Source: Verrucomicrobiia bacterium
GTDB lineage: Bacteria > Verrucomicrobiota > Verrucomicrobiia > Limisphaerales > UBA9464
Length of the DNA: 64,000 nt
Reading direction: 5' to 3'
Assembly: GCA_019634635.1 (NCBI GenBank)
Contig: JAHCBB010000010.1
Location: 62,001-126,000, forward strand
The notes under the pieces are model-generated. The model had not been told where the DNA came from and did not search any database. It saw nothing but the letters and a program-made list of their open reading frames with translations. This document shows, one piece after another, positions 1 to 7,810 of the stretch (position 1 is its first letter; the number at the start of each line of letters is the position of its first letter). A program made the translations under genes and the position numbers.

Positions 1-261
1 GTTCATGACCAGGCGGCGCGGTTCGCCGGGCGGCTGGTTGCCACCGGTGGCGACGAGGTATCGCGGATTCGTGAAGCCCACTGGAGGGCCTGCGGGCGCG
101 ATGCGACCCCGGAGGAGGTGGCCGCGGCGCGCGGGCATCTGGACGCCGCAATGACCCGGTTGCGGGACGCTGGAATGTCGGAGGACGCGCTCGAGGCCGC
201 TGCCTGGCAGTCGCTGGTCCGGGTCCTGTTCCGGCTGAATGAATTCCTGTACCTTGACTGA
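1..261 (+). CDS. PSD1/DUF1553-domain protein, C-terminal end (partial)
   Basis: The frame enters from base 1 and stops at 259-261, so only the last 86 codons are present. The translation reads as the end of a DUF1553 domain: a helix starting VHDQAARFA, a GRDATPEE turn, and the closing NEFLYLD that ends most members. DUF1553 is the last domain of the large secreted PSD1 proteins (cytochrome-like domain, DUF1549, DUF1553) abundant in Planctomycetota and Verrucomicrobiota, whose biochemical role is unknown. A DUF1501 gene starts 9 bases downstream, the usual partner and order, so the two are probably co-transcribed. The call rests on a short stretch but agrees with the complete PSD1 gene at 3014-4981. 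Confidence 0.8.
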   Translation, partial: VHDQAARFAGRLVATGGDEVSRIREAHWRACGRDATPEEVAAARGHLDAAMTRLRDAGMSEDALEAAAWQSLVRVLFRLNEFLYLD

Positions 262-270
262 TCGCACCCC

Positions 271-1656
271 ATGAAGCCTCCCCGACCATTGATGCGCCGG
301 CGCGCCGTTCTCCAGAGCCTGGCGGGCACCTCGCTCCTGCTGCCGGGGATCGTGTCGCACCTGCTCGCTGAGTCGGACGCGGGCGGACCGCTGGCTCCGA
401 GGCCGCCGCATCATCCGGCAAGGGCCCGGCGGGTGATTTTCATTTTTTCCAACGGGGGCGTGTCCCACATGGACACGTTCGATTACAAGCCGGTCCTGTT
501 TGCGGCGGACGGCAAGACCATGGGCGTCGGGGGCGGCCTGTCGAACCAGCAACGCCGGCTGCTGCGCCCCGGCTGGGCGTTTCGCCCGGGCGGCCAGTGC
601 GGCACGCTGGTCAGCGACCTCTTCCCCCACCTGCGGGAGCGGGTGGACGACCTCTGTCTGATCCGCTCAATGAAGTCCGACGACAACGAGCACTACCAGG
701 CCACCCTGGCGATTCACACGGGCTCGTTCTTCTTCTCGCGACCGAGCATCGGGTCCTGGGTGAGCTACGGGCTCGGGACCGAGAACCGGAATCTGCCGTC
801 GTTTGTGGTGTTGTCGCCGCACATGCCCTACGCCGGCACGCAGATCTTCAACAACGACTTTCTGCCTGCGGACCATCAGGGGGTGCGGGTCATCCCGGGC
901 CGGGAGCCGATTGCGAACCTCGAGCGTCGCACCCCGCAGGAGGGCTTGCAGGAGCTGGAGCTCGACCTGGCCGATGCCTACAACCGCCGCCACCTGCAGG
1001 ACCGTGGCGTCGAGGGCGAACTGGCCGCGCGGATCCGGTCCTACGAGACCGCCTTCCGCATGCAGGCCGAGGCGGGAGGGATCTTTGACCTGTCGCGGGA
1101 GTCCGACGAAACCCTTGCCCTTTACGGGCTTCAGCGGGGGGTGTCCGAGGGCTTCGGGTGGCAATGCCTCGTCGGTCGCCGTCTTGCGGAACGCGGGGTG
1201 CGGTTCGTGGAGTTGGTGGACGGCAGCTCCAGTCACAATTGGGACCAGCACGGGGACATGGCCGATCACGCGAAACACGCACGCAACATTGACCAGCCGA
1301 TCGCGGGACTGCTCCTCGATCTCAAGCGCCGGGGCATGCTGGACGACACCCTGGTGGTGTGGACCACGGAGTTCGGTCGTACGCCGGGTGTGGATGGCGA
1401 GAAGGGCCGCGGACATCACAGCGCCTGCTTCTCCTCATGGATCGCCGGCGGCGGGGTCCGCGGCGGCATGGTGTATGGCGCCACCGACGATATCGGCGCC
1501 ACCGTCGTGGAAAACCGGGTTCACGTGCATGACTTCCACGCGACGATCCTGCACCTGCTGGGCATGGACCATGAGCGGCTCACCTACCGTCATGGAGGTC
1601 GGGACTACCGCCTGACCGACGTGCATGGGAATGTCGTGCATGCACTGCTCGCCTGA
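271..1656 (+). CDS. DUF1501 domain-containing secreted protein
   Basis: 461 aa, the normal size for a DUF1501 protein (alkaline phosphatase/sulfatase-like fold, no proven activity). The N-terminus carries a twin-arginine type signal (RRRAVLQSLAG then a hydrophobic stretch to about residue 34), suggesting Tat export. Family landmarks follow: FIFSNGGVSHMDTFDYKP near residue 53, SHNWDQHG around residue 325, LVVWTTEFGRTPG and GKGRGHH in the second half. The metal-site style of the sulfatase/phosphatase superfamily is suggested but not demonstrated. It lies 9 bases after a PSD1 gene and 40 bases before a Gfo/Idh/MocA gene. The function of the PSD1/DUF1501 pair is unknown; secretion and partnership are inferred. 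Confidence 0.88.
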   Translation: MKPPRPLMRRRAVLQSLAGTSLLLPGIVSHLLAESDAGGPLAPRPPHHPARARRVIFIFSNGGVSHMDTFDYKPVLFAADGKTMGVGGGLSNQQRRLLRPGWAFRPGGQCGTLVSDLFPHLRERVDDLCLIRSMKSDDNEHYQATLAIHTGSFFFSRPSIGSWVSYGLGTENRNLPSFVVLSPHMPYAGTQIFNNDFLPADHQGVRVIPGREPIANLERRTPQEGLQELELDLADAYNRRHLQDRGVEGELAARIRSYETAFRMQAEAGGIFDLSRESDETLALYGLQRGVSEGFGWQCLVGRRLAERGVRFVELVDGSSSHNWDQHGDMADHAKHARNIDQPIAGLLLDLKRRGMLDDTLVVWTTEFGRTPGVDGEKGRGHHSACFSSWIAGGGVRGGMVYGATDDIGATVVENRVHVHDFHATILHLLGMDHERLTYRHGGRDYRLTDVHGNVVHALLA

Positions 1657-1696
1657 AGCCGCACGACGGGACCGGGCTTCGGGACGGGGCGGGCCC

Positions 1697-2881
1697 ATGA
1701 CCCCGGTTTCCGGGATGCCGGATTGCGGTCTCCGGACGCGACGCGAATTCCTGATTTCGGCCGCCGCAGCGTTCACGGTCGCGTGCGCAGGGGGAGATGC
1801 CGCGGTGCCCGCCCGGCGTGCGGCAGTCATCGGGCATACGGGACGCGGCGACTACGGCCATGGCCTCGAGGCCATCTTTGCCGGGCGTCCGGAGATCGAG
1901 TTGGTGGCGGTCGCGGATCCCGTCGAAGCGGCGCGGGAGCGGCGGGTTCGCGAGACCGGCGCGCTCCGGGCCTATGCCGACTGGCGCGAGTTGCTCGACC
2001 GGGAGCGTCCGGACCTGGTGTCCATTGCCATGCGGCATGCGGACCAGCACGCGGAGGTGGCGCTGGCGTGTCTCCGGGCGGGAGCCCACTGCTACGTGGA
2101 GAAGCCCTTTGTGACGACCTGTGAGGAGGCGGATGCCGTGCTGGCCGAGGCGGACCGATGCCACCGCCGCGTCGCCGTCGCCCACACGATGCGCATGAGC
2201 CCCGCCGTGCGCCGGCTCCGTGATTGGGTTGCCGGGGGCGGGATTGGCGCATTGCGGGAACTGCAAGCCTTCGGCAAGCAGGACCACCGGGCCGGTGGTG
2301 AGGATCTCATCGTGCTGGGCACGCACCTTTTCGATCTCATGCGCCTCTTCGCCGGTGATCCCCTCTGGGTGTCGGCGCGCATCATGACCTCCGGGCGCGA
2401 CATCACGGTTGCCGACCGGCGCCGGGTGAAGGACGAGGTGGGCTGGGTCGCAGGCGACACGGTGCGCGCCCAGTTGGCGTTTGCCGACGGGGTGCAGGGG
2501 TTGTTCACGAGCGACGGGGCCTTGCGCGAGACCACCGGGCACTGGGGCATTGAGCTTCGTGGCAGCCGCGGTGTGGCGCGTCTGAAGTGCGATCTGATGC
2601 CGTCGGTGTTCACGCGAACAACACCGCCGTGGTCCACCGGCGACGGATCCGAAGTGTGGGCACCGCTCGACGGGGTCGGGCCGATGGAGGCGGCGGATCA
2701 CAATCGTGCGCCCGTGGAGGACTGGCTCGACGCCATCGCCACGGGTCGCGAACCGGAATGCAGTGCCCGCAATGGCGCCTGGGCGATCGAGATGGTGTCG
2801 GGATGCTATCAGTCCGCCCTTGGGGCGGGCCGGGTGGGGTTCCCGCTTCCGGTGCGCGCCGGGCCGCTCGGCGCCATCTGA
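1697..2881 (+). CDS. Gfo/Idh/MocA family oxidoreductase
   Basis: 394 aa from the ATG at 1697. An in-frame ATG at 1625 would overlap the previous gene by 32 bases and put extra residues before the export signal, so 1697 is preferred. The N-terminus shows a Tat-like motif (TRREFLISAAAA) followed by VACAGG, possibly a weak lipobox. The Rossmann part begins near AVIGHTGRGDYG, with the family EKPF motif (lysine of the active site) at EKPFVTTCEEAD and a HMR-rich segment after it. The C-terminal part holds the usual beta-sheet substrate domain. Family members are NAD(P)-dependent sugar or inositol dehydrogenases. The substrate cannot be predicted. Export through Tat with a bound cofactor is an inference typical for this phylum. 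Confidence 0.85.
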   Translation: MTPVSGMPDCGLRTRREFLISAAAAFTVACAGGDAAVPARRAAVIGHTGRGDYGHGLEAIFAGRPEIELVAVADPVEAARERRVRETGALRAYADWRELLDRERPDLVSIAMRHADQHAEVALACLRAGAHCYVEKPFVTTCEEADAVLAEADRCHRRVAVAHTMRMSPAVRRLRDWVAGGGIGALRELQAFGKQDHRAGGEDLIVLGTHLFDLMRLFAGDPLWVSARIMTSGRDITVADRRRVKDEVGWVAGDTVRAQLAFADGVQGLFTSDGALRETTGHWGIELRGSRGVARLKCDLMPSVFTRTTPPWSTGDGSEVWAPLDGVGPMEAADHNRAPVEDWLDAIATGREPECSARNGAWAIEMVSGCYQSALGAGRVGFPLPVRAGPLGAI

Positions 2882-3013
2882 CACGGCCGGGGGACGGAGC
2901 GCGGTTCTCCAGGGGTGATGGCCATGGCGCATGCGGACGAATGCGGACGGTTGAACCCCGGGCATTGAAGGGGGAGACTCCGCAGGTCGTCCACCAATTG
3001 CGAAACCGTCTCC

Positions 3014-4981
3014 ATGGGGAACCCGACGCTGTTAATGATGCGGTGTTGTGTCCGGGCCATTGCGTTGTGCTGCGCGATGGGCACGGCGGTGGCGGACGAC
3101 TTGTGGACCGCGCACGTGGCGCCGCTGCTCCAGGAGCGGTGCGGGGAGTGCCATAATCCCATCAAGACCCGGAGCGGACTCGACCTCAGCACGTTTGCCG
3201 GGGTCCTGCGCGGCGGGGACCGCGGTGCCGCGGTGATCCCGGGCCGGATTGAGGACAGTTTGCTGCATGCGGTGCTGTCCGCGGGCGCCGACCCCCACAT
3301 GCCGCCCAAGGGTCAATTGTCCGACGAGCAGATTGGCGTGGTTCGGACCTGGATCGAGAGCCTGAAGCCGGTTGTTGGGGATGCCGCTTCGGGCGGATCG
3401 GGCGGGAACACGGATGGCATTCCGGCGCGGGTGGATGAGCCGGCATGGCGGCCTCCGGAGGGACTGATGGCGCACGAGGCGATTGACCGGTATCTCGAGC
3501 GGGGCTGGGAACAGTCCGGAGTGGTCCCCACCCAGCCGGCGGATGACCGGACGTTGGTCCGCCGCCTCCATCTCGATCTCGTGGGGCGGGTGCCTGCGGA
3601 AGCGGAAATTGAGGAATTTCTTCGGGATTCGTGCGACGGCCGTTGGGGGCGGTTGGTGGACCGGTTGCTGTCGGGTCGGGAGCATGCGCGCCATCTGGCC
3701 GGAGTCTTCGATGTCGTCCTCATGGGGCGGCGGGGTCCGGAGGTCGAGCAGCAGCGGCGGGATCACCATTGGTTCGAGTTTCTCGAACGATCCTTTGGGG
3801 AGAACCGGCCGTGGGATGCGGTCGTCCGCGAGTTGATCCGGGGACGTCCGGCGCCTGCGGACCGGGGCGCGGCGTGGTATCTCTACGAGCGGAAGAACAA
3901 TGCGCAGGCGATGGCGGAGGCGCTTGCTCCGGTGGTGTTCGGCGTGCAGATCCAATGTGCCCAGTGTCACGACCATCTGGTCGCCCGGGAGATATTGCAG
4001 GCGCACTACTGGGGTCTCGTGGCCGCATTCAACCGGACGCGCAACGTGGACACCCCGTCGGGTCCCGGCCTCGCCGAATCGGCCATCGGCGGGTTCGTCT
4101 CGTTTGCCAACCTGAAGAAGGAGTCGCAGCGGGCGCAGATGATCCTGTTTCACGGACGCCGGGTGGACGAACCGTGGCCTGCGGATGGGGAGAAGGAGGT
4201 GGATGATCCGTCGCGTTACCGGGTGCCGCCGCCGGCGGACCAGGAGCCGGTGGTGGAGCCCGCGTACCCGCTCTTTTCCCGTCGCGAAGCCCTGGCGGAG
4301 GCCGTCACGGTGGGCAATCCGCTGCTGGCCCGGGCCATGGTCAACCGCGTTTGGGCGCTGCTGTTCGGACGCGGGCTGGTGCATCCAGTGGAACTGATGG
4401 ATTCGAAGCATCCGCCCAGTCATCCCGACCTGCTGGCCTGGCTGACGGCGGATTTCGCAAGCAACGGTCACGACCTCCGGCGCCTGGTGCGCTCGTTGGT
4501 GCTCACCCGAGGGTACCGGCTCGACTCCCGGGTGCCGTCCGGATGGCGGGCGGGTCCGGAGACCTTTGCGGCGGCGCTGGAGAAGCCGCTTTCGGCCGAG
4601 CAATGGGTGGCCTCGCTGCGGCAGGTCCTGGGGGATCCGGCGGATCCCGGGACGCTGCGGCGGACGTTTGTGCGACGGTTTCCCGACCTGTTGGCGCCGG
4701 AATATCATCCGACGCTTCAGCAGGCGCTGTTCCTGTCGAACGCCCCGGAGGTGGATTCATTGTTCGAGCCTTCCGGGAGGAATCTTGCGACGGCACTGGT
4801 CGAGGTGTCCGGGCCAAGGGAACGGGCCCGGCGCGCGATCCGGGCGGTCTATGGCCGCGACCCGGATGCGGTGGAACTGCGGGAAGCCTCGGAGCACCTG
4901 GCGGGGCGTGCGGCCGGGGCGGGCGTGAAGCAGTTGCTGTGGGCATTGACCACGAGTGCGGAGTTTCAGCTCAACCACTGA
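3014..4981 (+). CDS. PSD1 and planctomycete cytochrome C domain-containing protein
   Basis: 655 aa with a likely signal peptide in the first 28 residues. Domain order is classical. A planctomycete cytochrome-type domain comes first, with a CxxCH heme motif CGECH at 43-47 and a distal MPPKGQLS loop. DUF1549 follows (YLERGWEQSGVVP, then RRLHLDLVGRVP), carrying a second CxxCH (CAQCH, 315-319). DUF1553 closes the protein (GNPLLARAMVNRVWALLFG, then SLVLTRGYRLDS). Two heme motifs suggest a secreted c-type cytochrome-like protein, but no member has a proven activity. The DUF1501 gene follows after 32 bases and a WD40 gene after that, a gene order repeatedly seen in these phyla. Alternative ATGs at 3035 and 3038 would shorten the signal peptide slightly. 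Confidence 0.9.
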   Translation: MGNPTLLMMRCCVRAIALCCAMGTAVADDLWTAHVAPLLQERCGECHNPIKTRSGLDLSTFAGVLRGGDRGAAVIPGRIEDSLLHAVLSAGADPHMPPKGQLSDEQIGVVRTWIESLKPVVGDAASGGSGGNTDGIPARVDEPAWRPPEGLMAHEAIDRYLERGWEQSGVVPTQPADDRTLVRRLHLDLVGRVPAEAEIEEFLRDSCDGRWGRLVDRLLSGREHARHLAGVFDVVLMGRRGPEVEQQRRDHHWFEFLERSFGENRPWDAVVRELIRGRPAPADRGAAWYLYERKNNAQAMAEALAPVVFGVQIQCAQCHDHLVAREILQAHYWGLVAAFNRTRNVDTPSGPGLAESAIGGFVSFANLKKESQRAQMILFHGRRVDEPWPADGEKEVDDPSRYRVPPPADQEPVVEPAYPLFSRREALAEAVTVGNPLLARAMVNRVWALLFGRGLVHPVELMDSKHPPSHPDLLAWLTADFASNGHDLRRLVRSLVLTRGYRLDSRVPSGWRAGPETFAAALEKPLSAEQWVASLRQVLGDPADPGTLRRTFVRRFPDLLAPEYHPTLQQALFLSNAPEVDSLFEPSGRNLATALVEVSGPRERARRAIRAVYGRDPDAVELREASEHLAGRAAGAGVKQLLWALTTSAEFQLNH

Positions 4982-5013
4982 CGCTAAAGGATCTGGAATT
5001 GGAATTGGAGACC

Positions 5014-6354
5014 ATGAGCGAGCCCACCTCCCCATCCAGAGCGCACGGGGCGTCATGCGGGCAGCCCGATCACGCGATCCACCGGCGGCGATTTCTCACC
5101 GGGTTGGCGGGAGCGGGAGCGGTCTCGGTGGGCAGCTGGGCGGGGCTGTTTTCGGTGCCGGCGTTTGCCGCGGCGGCGCGGCGGCGTGGCAAGCACTGCA
5201 TCCTTCTCTGGCTCTGCGGGGCGCCAAGCCAGTTTGAGACGTGGGATCCCAAGCCGGGTCGGATTTCGGGTGGACCTTTCCGGAGCATTCCGACGGCGAT
5301 TCCCGGTGTTCATTTCGGGGAGTTGATGCCGCGCACGGCGGGCATTGCGGACCGGCTGGCGGTGGTGCGGTGCATGAAGACCAGCCAGAGCGAGCACCTG
5401 CAGGGGATTGACCTGCTCAACCGCGGGGCGGCGCCGCGTCCGCCCTTCGTCCGCCCCACCCTGGGCGCGGTGCTGGCGCAGCAGCTGGGACACCTCGACA
5501 GCGCGATCCCCAACTTTGTGCTGCTCGATCCGTGTCCGGAGGGCAACGAGTTCAAGGAGTTCAAGTCCGGGAACTGGGCCGGCTGGCTCGGGGCGGAGTA
5601 CGGTCCGGTGCGCGTGGGCGGCGAGTACCGGCTGGACCACGCCGCGCGGCTGGCGGATTTGTCCACCGACGACCAGGAGGCGCGCAACGCCCTGCGGCGC
5701 TTTTTCAACCGCCGGTACGCCAACGAGCGCCGCCCTGCGGCGGCAGCGTCGCAAAACGCGGTGTTCGAGCGGGTGAAGGGGCTGATGAGCTGCGCCCACC
5801 TGTTCGATCTGGAGTCGCTGCCGGAGGCGGATCGTGAGCGGTATGGTCCGGGCGCCTTCGGGATGCATGCCCTGCAGGCACGGCACCTGGTGGAGCACGG
5901 CGCGCCCTTCGTGATGGTGGCCAATGGCATGCCGTGGGACAGTCATGTGTTTCACAACGAGATCTACCAGATGCTCGTTCCGGAACTGGACCGGGTGATC
6001 GTTCACCTGATCACCGACCTGGAGGTGCGCGGCCTGCTGGACGACACGCTGGTGGTCCTGATGGGAGAGTTTGGGCGGACGCCATGGATCAATCAGGCGC
6101 GGGGACGCGACCATTATCCCAACGCCTGGTCCCTCGCGATGGCCGGATGCGGGATGCGCCGCGGCGTCGTGGTGGGGGCGACCGATGCGGACGGGGTCGA
6201 GGTGGAGGGGCCGGCCTTCGACGAAAAGAACCTGTTCGCCACGATCTTCACGGCACTGGGGCTCGATCCGTACGCGCCCTACGATCTGCCGGAGCTGCCC
6301 AGCTTTCACCGTGTGGAGGATCGAGCGGAGCCGATCCGGGACCTTCTTGCCTGA
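5014..6354 (+). CDS. DUF1501 domain-containing secreted protein (second copy)
   Basis: 446 aa from the ATG at 5014. The open frame runs further upstream through the end of the PSD1 gene, but the Tat signal (HRRRFLTGLAGAGAVSVG, residues about 23-40) fixes the start here. Family landmarks: CILLWLCGAPSQFETWDPKP, then MPRTAGIADRLAVVRCM, VMVANGMPWDSHVFH, and LVVLMGEFGRTPWIN with RGRDHYPNAWS. It is clearly a second family member rather than a recent duplicate of the 271-1656 gene, since the two align only at motifs. It follows the PSD1 gene by 32 bases and precedes the WD40 gene by 7 bases, so the three are very likely one transcript. Function unknown. Confidence 0.9.
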   Translation: MSEPTSPSRAHGASCGQPDHAIHRRRFLTGLAGAGAVSVGSWAGLFSVPAFAAAARRRGKHCILLWLCGAPSQFETWDPKPGRISGGPFRSIPTAIPGVHFGELMPRTAGIADRLAVVRCMKTSQSEHLQGIDLLNRGAAPRPPFVRPTLGAVLAQQLGHLDSAIPNFVLLDPCPEGNEFKEFKSGNWAGWLGAEYGPVRVGGEYRLDHAARLADLSTDDQEARNALRRFFNRRYANERRPAAAASQNAVFERVKGLMSCAHLFDLESLPEADRERYGPGAFGMHALQARHLVEHGAPFVMVANGMPWDSHVFHNEIYQMLVPELDRVIVHLITDLEVRGLLDDTLVVLMGEFGRTPWINQARGRDHYPNAWSLAMAGCGMRRGVVVGATDADGVEVEGPAFDEKNLFATIFTALGLDPYAPYDLPELPSFHRVEDRAEPIRDLLA

Positions 6355-6361
6355 GGCTGCC

Positions 6362-7462
6362 ATGACGGATGCGCCCAACAACGACCCCGAACCGCTGGTG
6401 ATCGAGAAGTCCGGCGAGTTCACGTTCGCGACGCCGGTGTTGGACCTGGAGGTCGCGCCGGACGGTGCCACGATCTTTGCCGCCTGCCAGGATGGTTCGG
6501 TGGTGCGCGTCTCCGCGACGTCGGGCGAGCGGTCGCTGTTGGGCTGGCATTCCAGTTATGCCAGCGGCGTGGCGCGGGTGCCGGGACGCCCATGGGTGAT
6601 CTCCGGCGGCTATGACGGCCGATTGTTGTGGCATGACATTGAATCGAACGCGGTGATGCGCGACGTCCGGGCTCACGACTTCTGGTCCTGGGACCTTGCG
6701 GTGTCGCGGGATGGCCGCTGGGTGGTGTCCGGAACCGGGCGTTACGAGGCCGGCGGGTATCGCTACGAGCCGGCCCCGGGAGGTGAGCCGGGAGTGGTGG
6801 TGCTGGACGTCGCCGACGGTTCGCGACACCGGGCGTGGGGGCACGTGCCCCCGGTGCAGGCGGTGGCGATTTCGCCGGATGGCCGGCACGTGGCGGCGGG
6901 CAACCTGATGGGCACCGTCCGGGTGTGGGACCGGGACGAGGATCGCCTGGTGAGCGAGTGGACCGACGACGGCCTCACCAGTTGGGGCATCATCAAGAGC
7001 CACCATTTCCTTGGAGGGATCTTCGCCATGGCTTTCAGCCCCGATGGAGCGGATCTCTACGTCTGCGGCATGGGCCCCATGCGCGATCCGATGGCCGGCA
7101 ATGGGGTGCAGCGCTGGCAGCGCTTTGACTGGCGGACGGGGCGGCGGCTGGACCAGACCCATGATGGGGAAAGCGGGCAGGGCCTGATGGAGACCCTGGC
7201 CTTTTCACCGGACGGCTCCCGCTTCGTGATGGCCGGACGATTGTTCCAGGGGTCGTGGAACCTGGCCCTTTTTGCTGCGGCCGACGGCCGGAAGCTCCAG
7301 GCTCTGGATGCAAAACATCGGATCACGGGCGTCTGCTTTTCAGGCGATGGACGACGATTGTATGTGTCCAAGGCCCGCGGTCAGGAACGTCCCAAGGACG
7401 GGCGCTGGGCAGACTCCGGTCTGGTGGAGGTCTTTGATATCCGGGACCGGCCGCCGATGTAA
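6362..7462 (+). CDS. WD40 repeat domain-containing protein
   Basis: 366 aa from the ATG at 6362, 7 bases after the DUF1501 stop. No signal peptide is visible. The sequence holds serial WD40 blades: VAPDGATIFAACQDGSVVRV, then GGYDGRLLWHDIES, VSRDGRWVVSGTG, ISPDGRHVAAGNLMGTVRVW, FSPDGADLYVCG, FSPDGSRFVMAG, and a last blade ending VEVFDIRD. About seven blades would close a beta-propeller. WD40 propellers act as protein-binding scaffolds and this one is the regular third member of PSD1/DUF1501 clusters, so it probably works with them. How a protein lacking an obvious export signal would do so is unclear, and its role is unknown. Confidence 0.85.
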   Translation: MTDAPNNDPEPLVIEKSGEFTFATPVLDLEVAPDGATIFAACQDGSVVRVSATSGERSLLGWHSSYASGVARVPGRPWVISGGYDGRLLWHDIESNAVMRDVRAHDFWSWDLAVSRDGRWVVSGTGRYEAGGYRYEPAPGGEPGVVVLDVADGSRHRAWGHVPPVQAVAISPDGRHVAAGNLMGTVRVWDRDEDRLVSEWTDDGLTSWGIIKSHHFLGGIFAMAFSPDGADLYVCGMGPMRDPMAGNGVQRWQRFDWRTGRRLDQTHDGESGQGLMETLAFSPDGSRFVMAGRLFQGSWNLALFAAADGRKLQALDAKHRITGVCFSGDGRRLYVSKARGQERPKDGRWADSGLVEVFDIRDRPPM

Positions 7463-7810
7463 GTGGTGCCCCGTTTGGGGGATGCATCCGAAGTTAGGTT
7501 CGGACTCCTTTACGGCTGAGCCCCGGATAGGTTGCCTGGCAACGTGTTCTGCAAGAACTGATTGCAACAACACCACACCTCGGGAATTTCACAGGTAGCC
7601 GCCACCACCGGGGCGGGGGAGTGCCGTTGAAAAATGGGCATTACAGGACCGTTTCATTCGGGTGACAAAAGGATCGGGGAACAGATCGGTCTTGAGTGAC
7701 CGGATCCCATCGGTAGCGTCTCGCCATGGTTGGCGGCATTCACAGGTGATCTCATTGCCTGACCGCCTCCAGTGGTATCCATCCAATAACTGCAGCGAGG
7801 AGATCTCAGC
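7463..7810. other. Intergenic region, 348 bases
   Basis: No convincing gene is present. Two short hairpins are visible (near 7531-7543 and 7546-7558), but neither carries a T-tract and neither looks like a terminator for the WD40 gene. A TTGAAA at 7627-7632 could be a -35 box for the secreted-protein gene at 7811, but I see no matching -10. This stretch probably holds the 3' end of the upstream transcript and the promoter and leader of the downstream one. Confidence 0.5.

Noticed and set aside
4351..5013. Upstream extension of the second DUF1501 frame
   Set aside because: It runs through the PSD1 gene and is not protein-like; the Tat signal right after 5014 marks the real start.
7546..7558. 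GTTCT-GCA-AGAAC inverted repeat resembling a LexA box
   Set aside because: The spacing does not fit a TGTTC-N4-GAACA type box, and no SOS gene is downstream.
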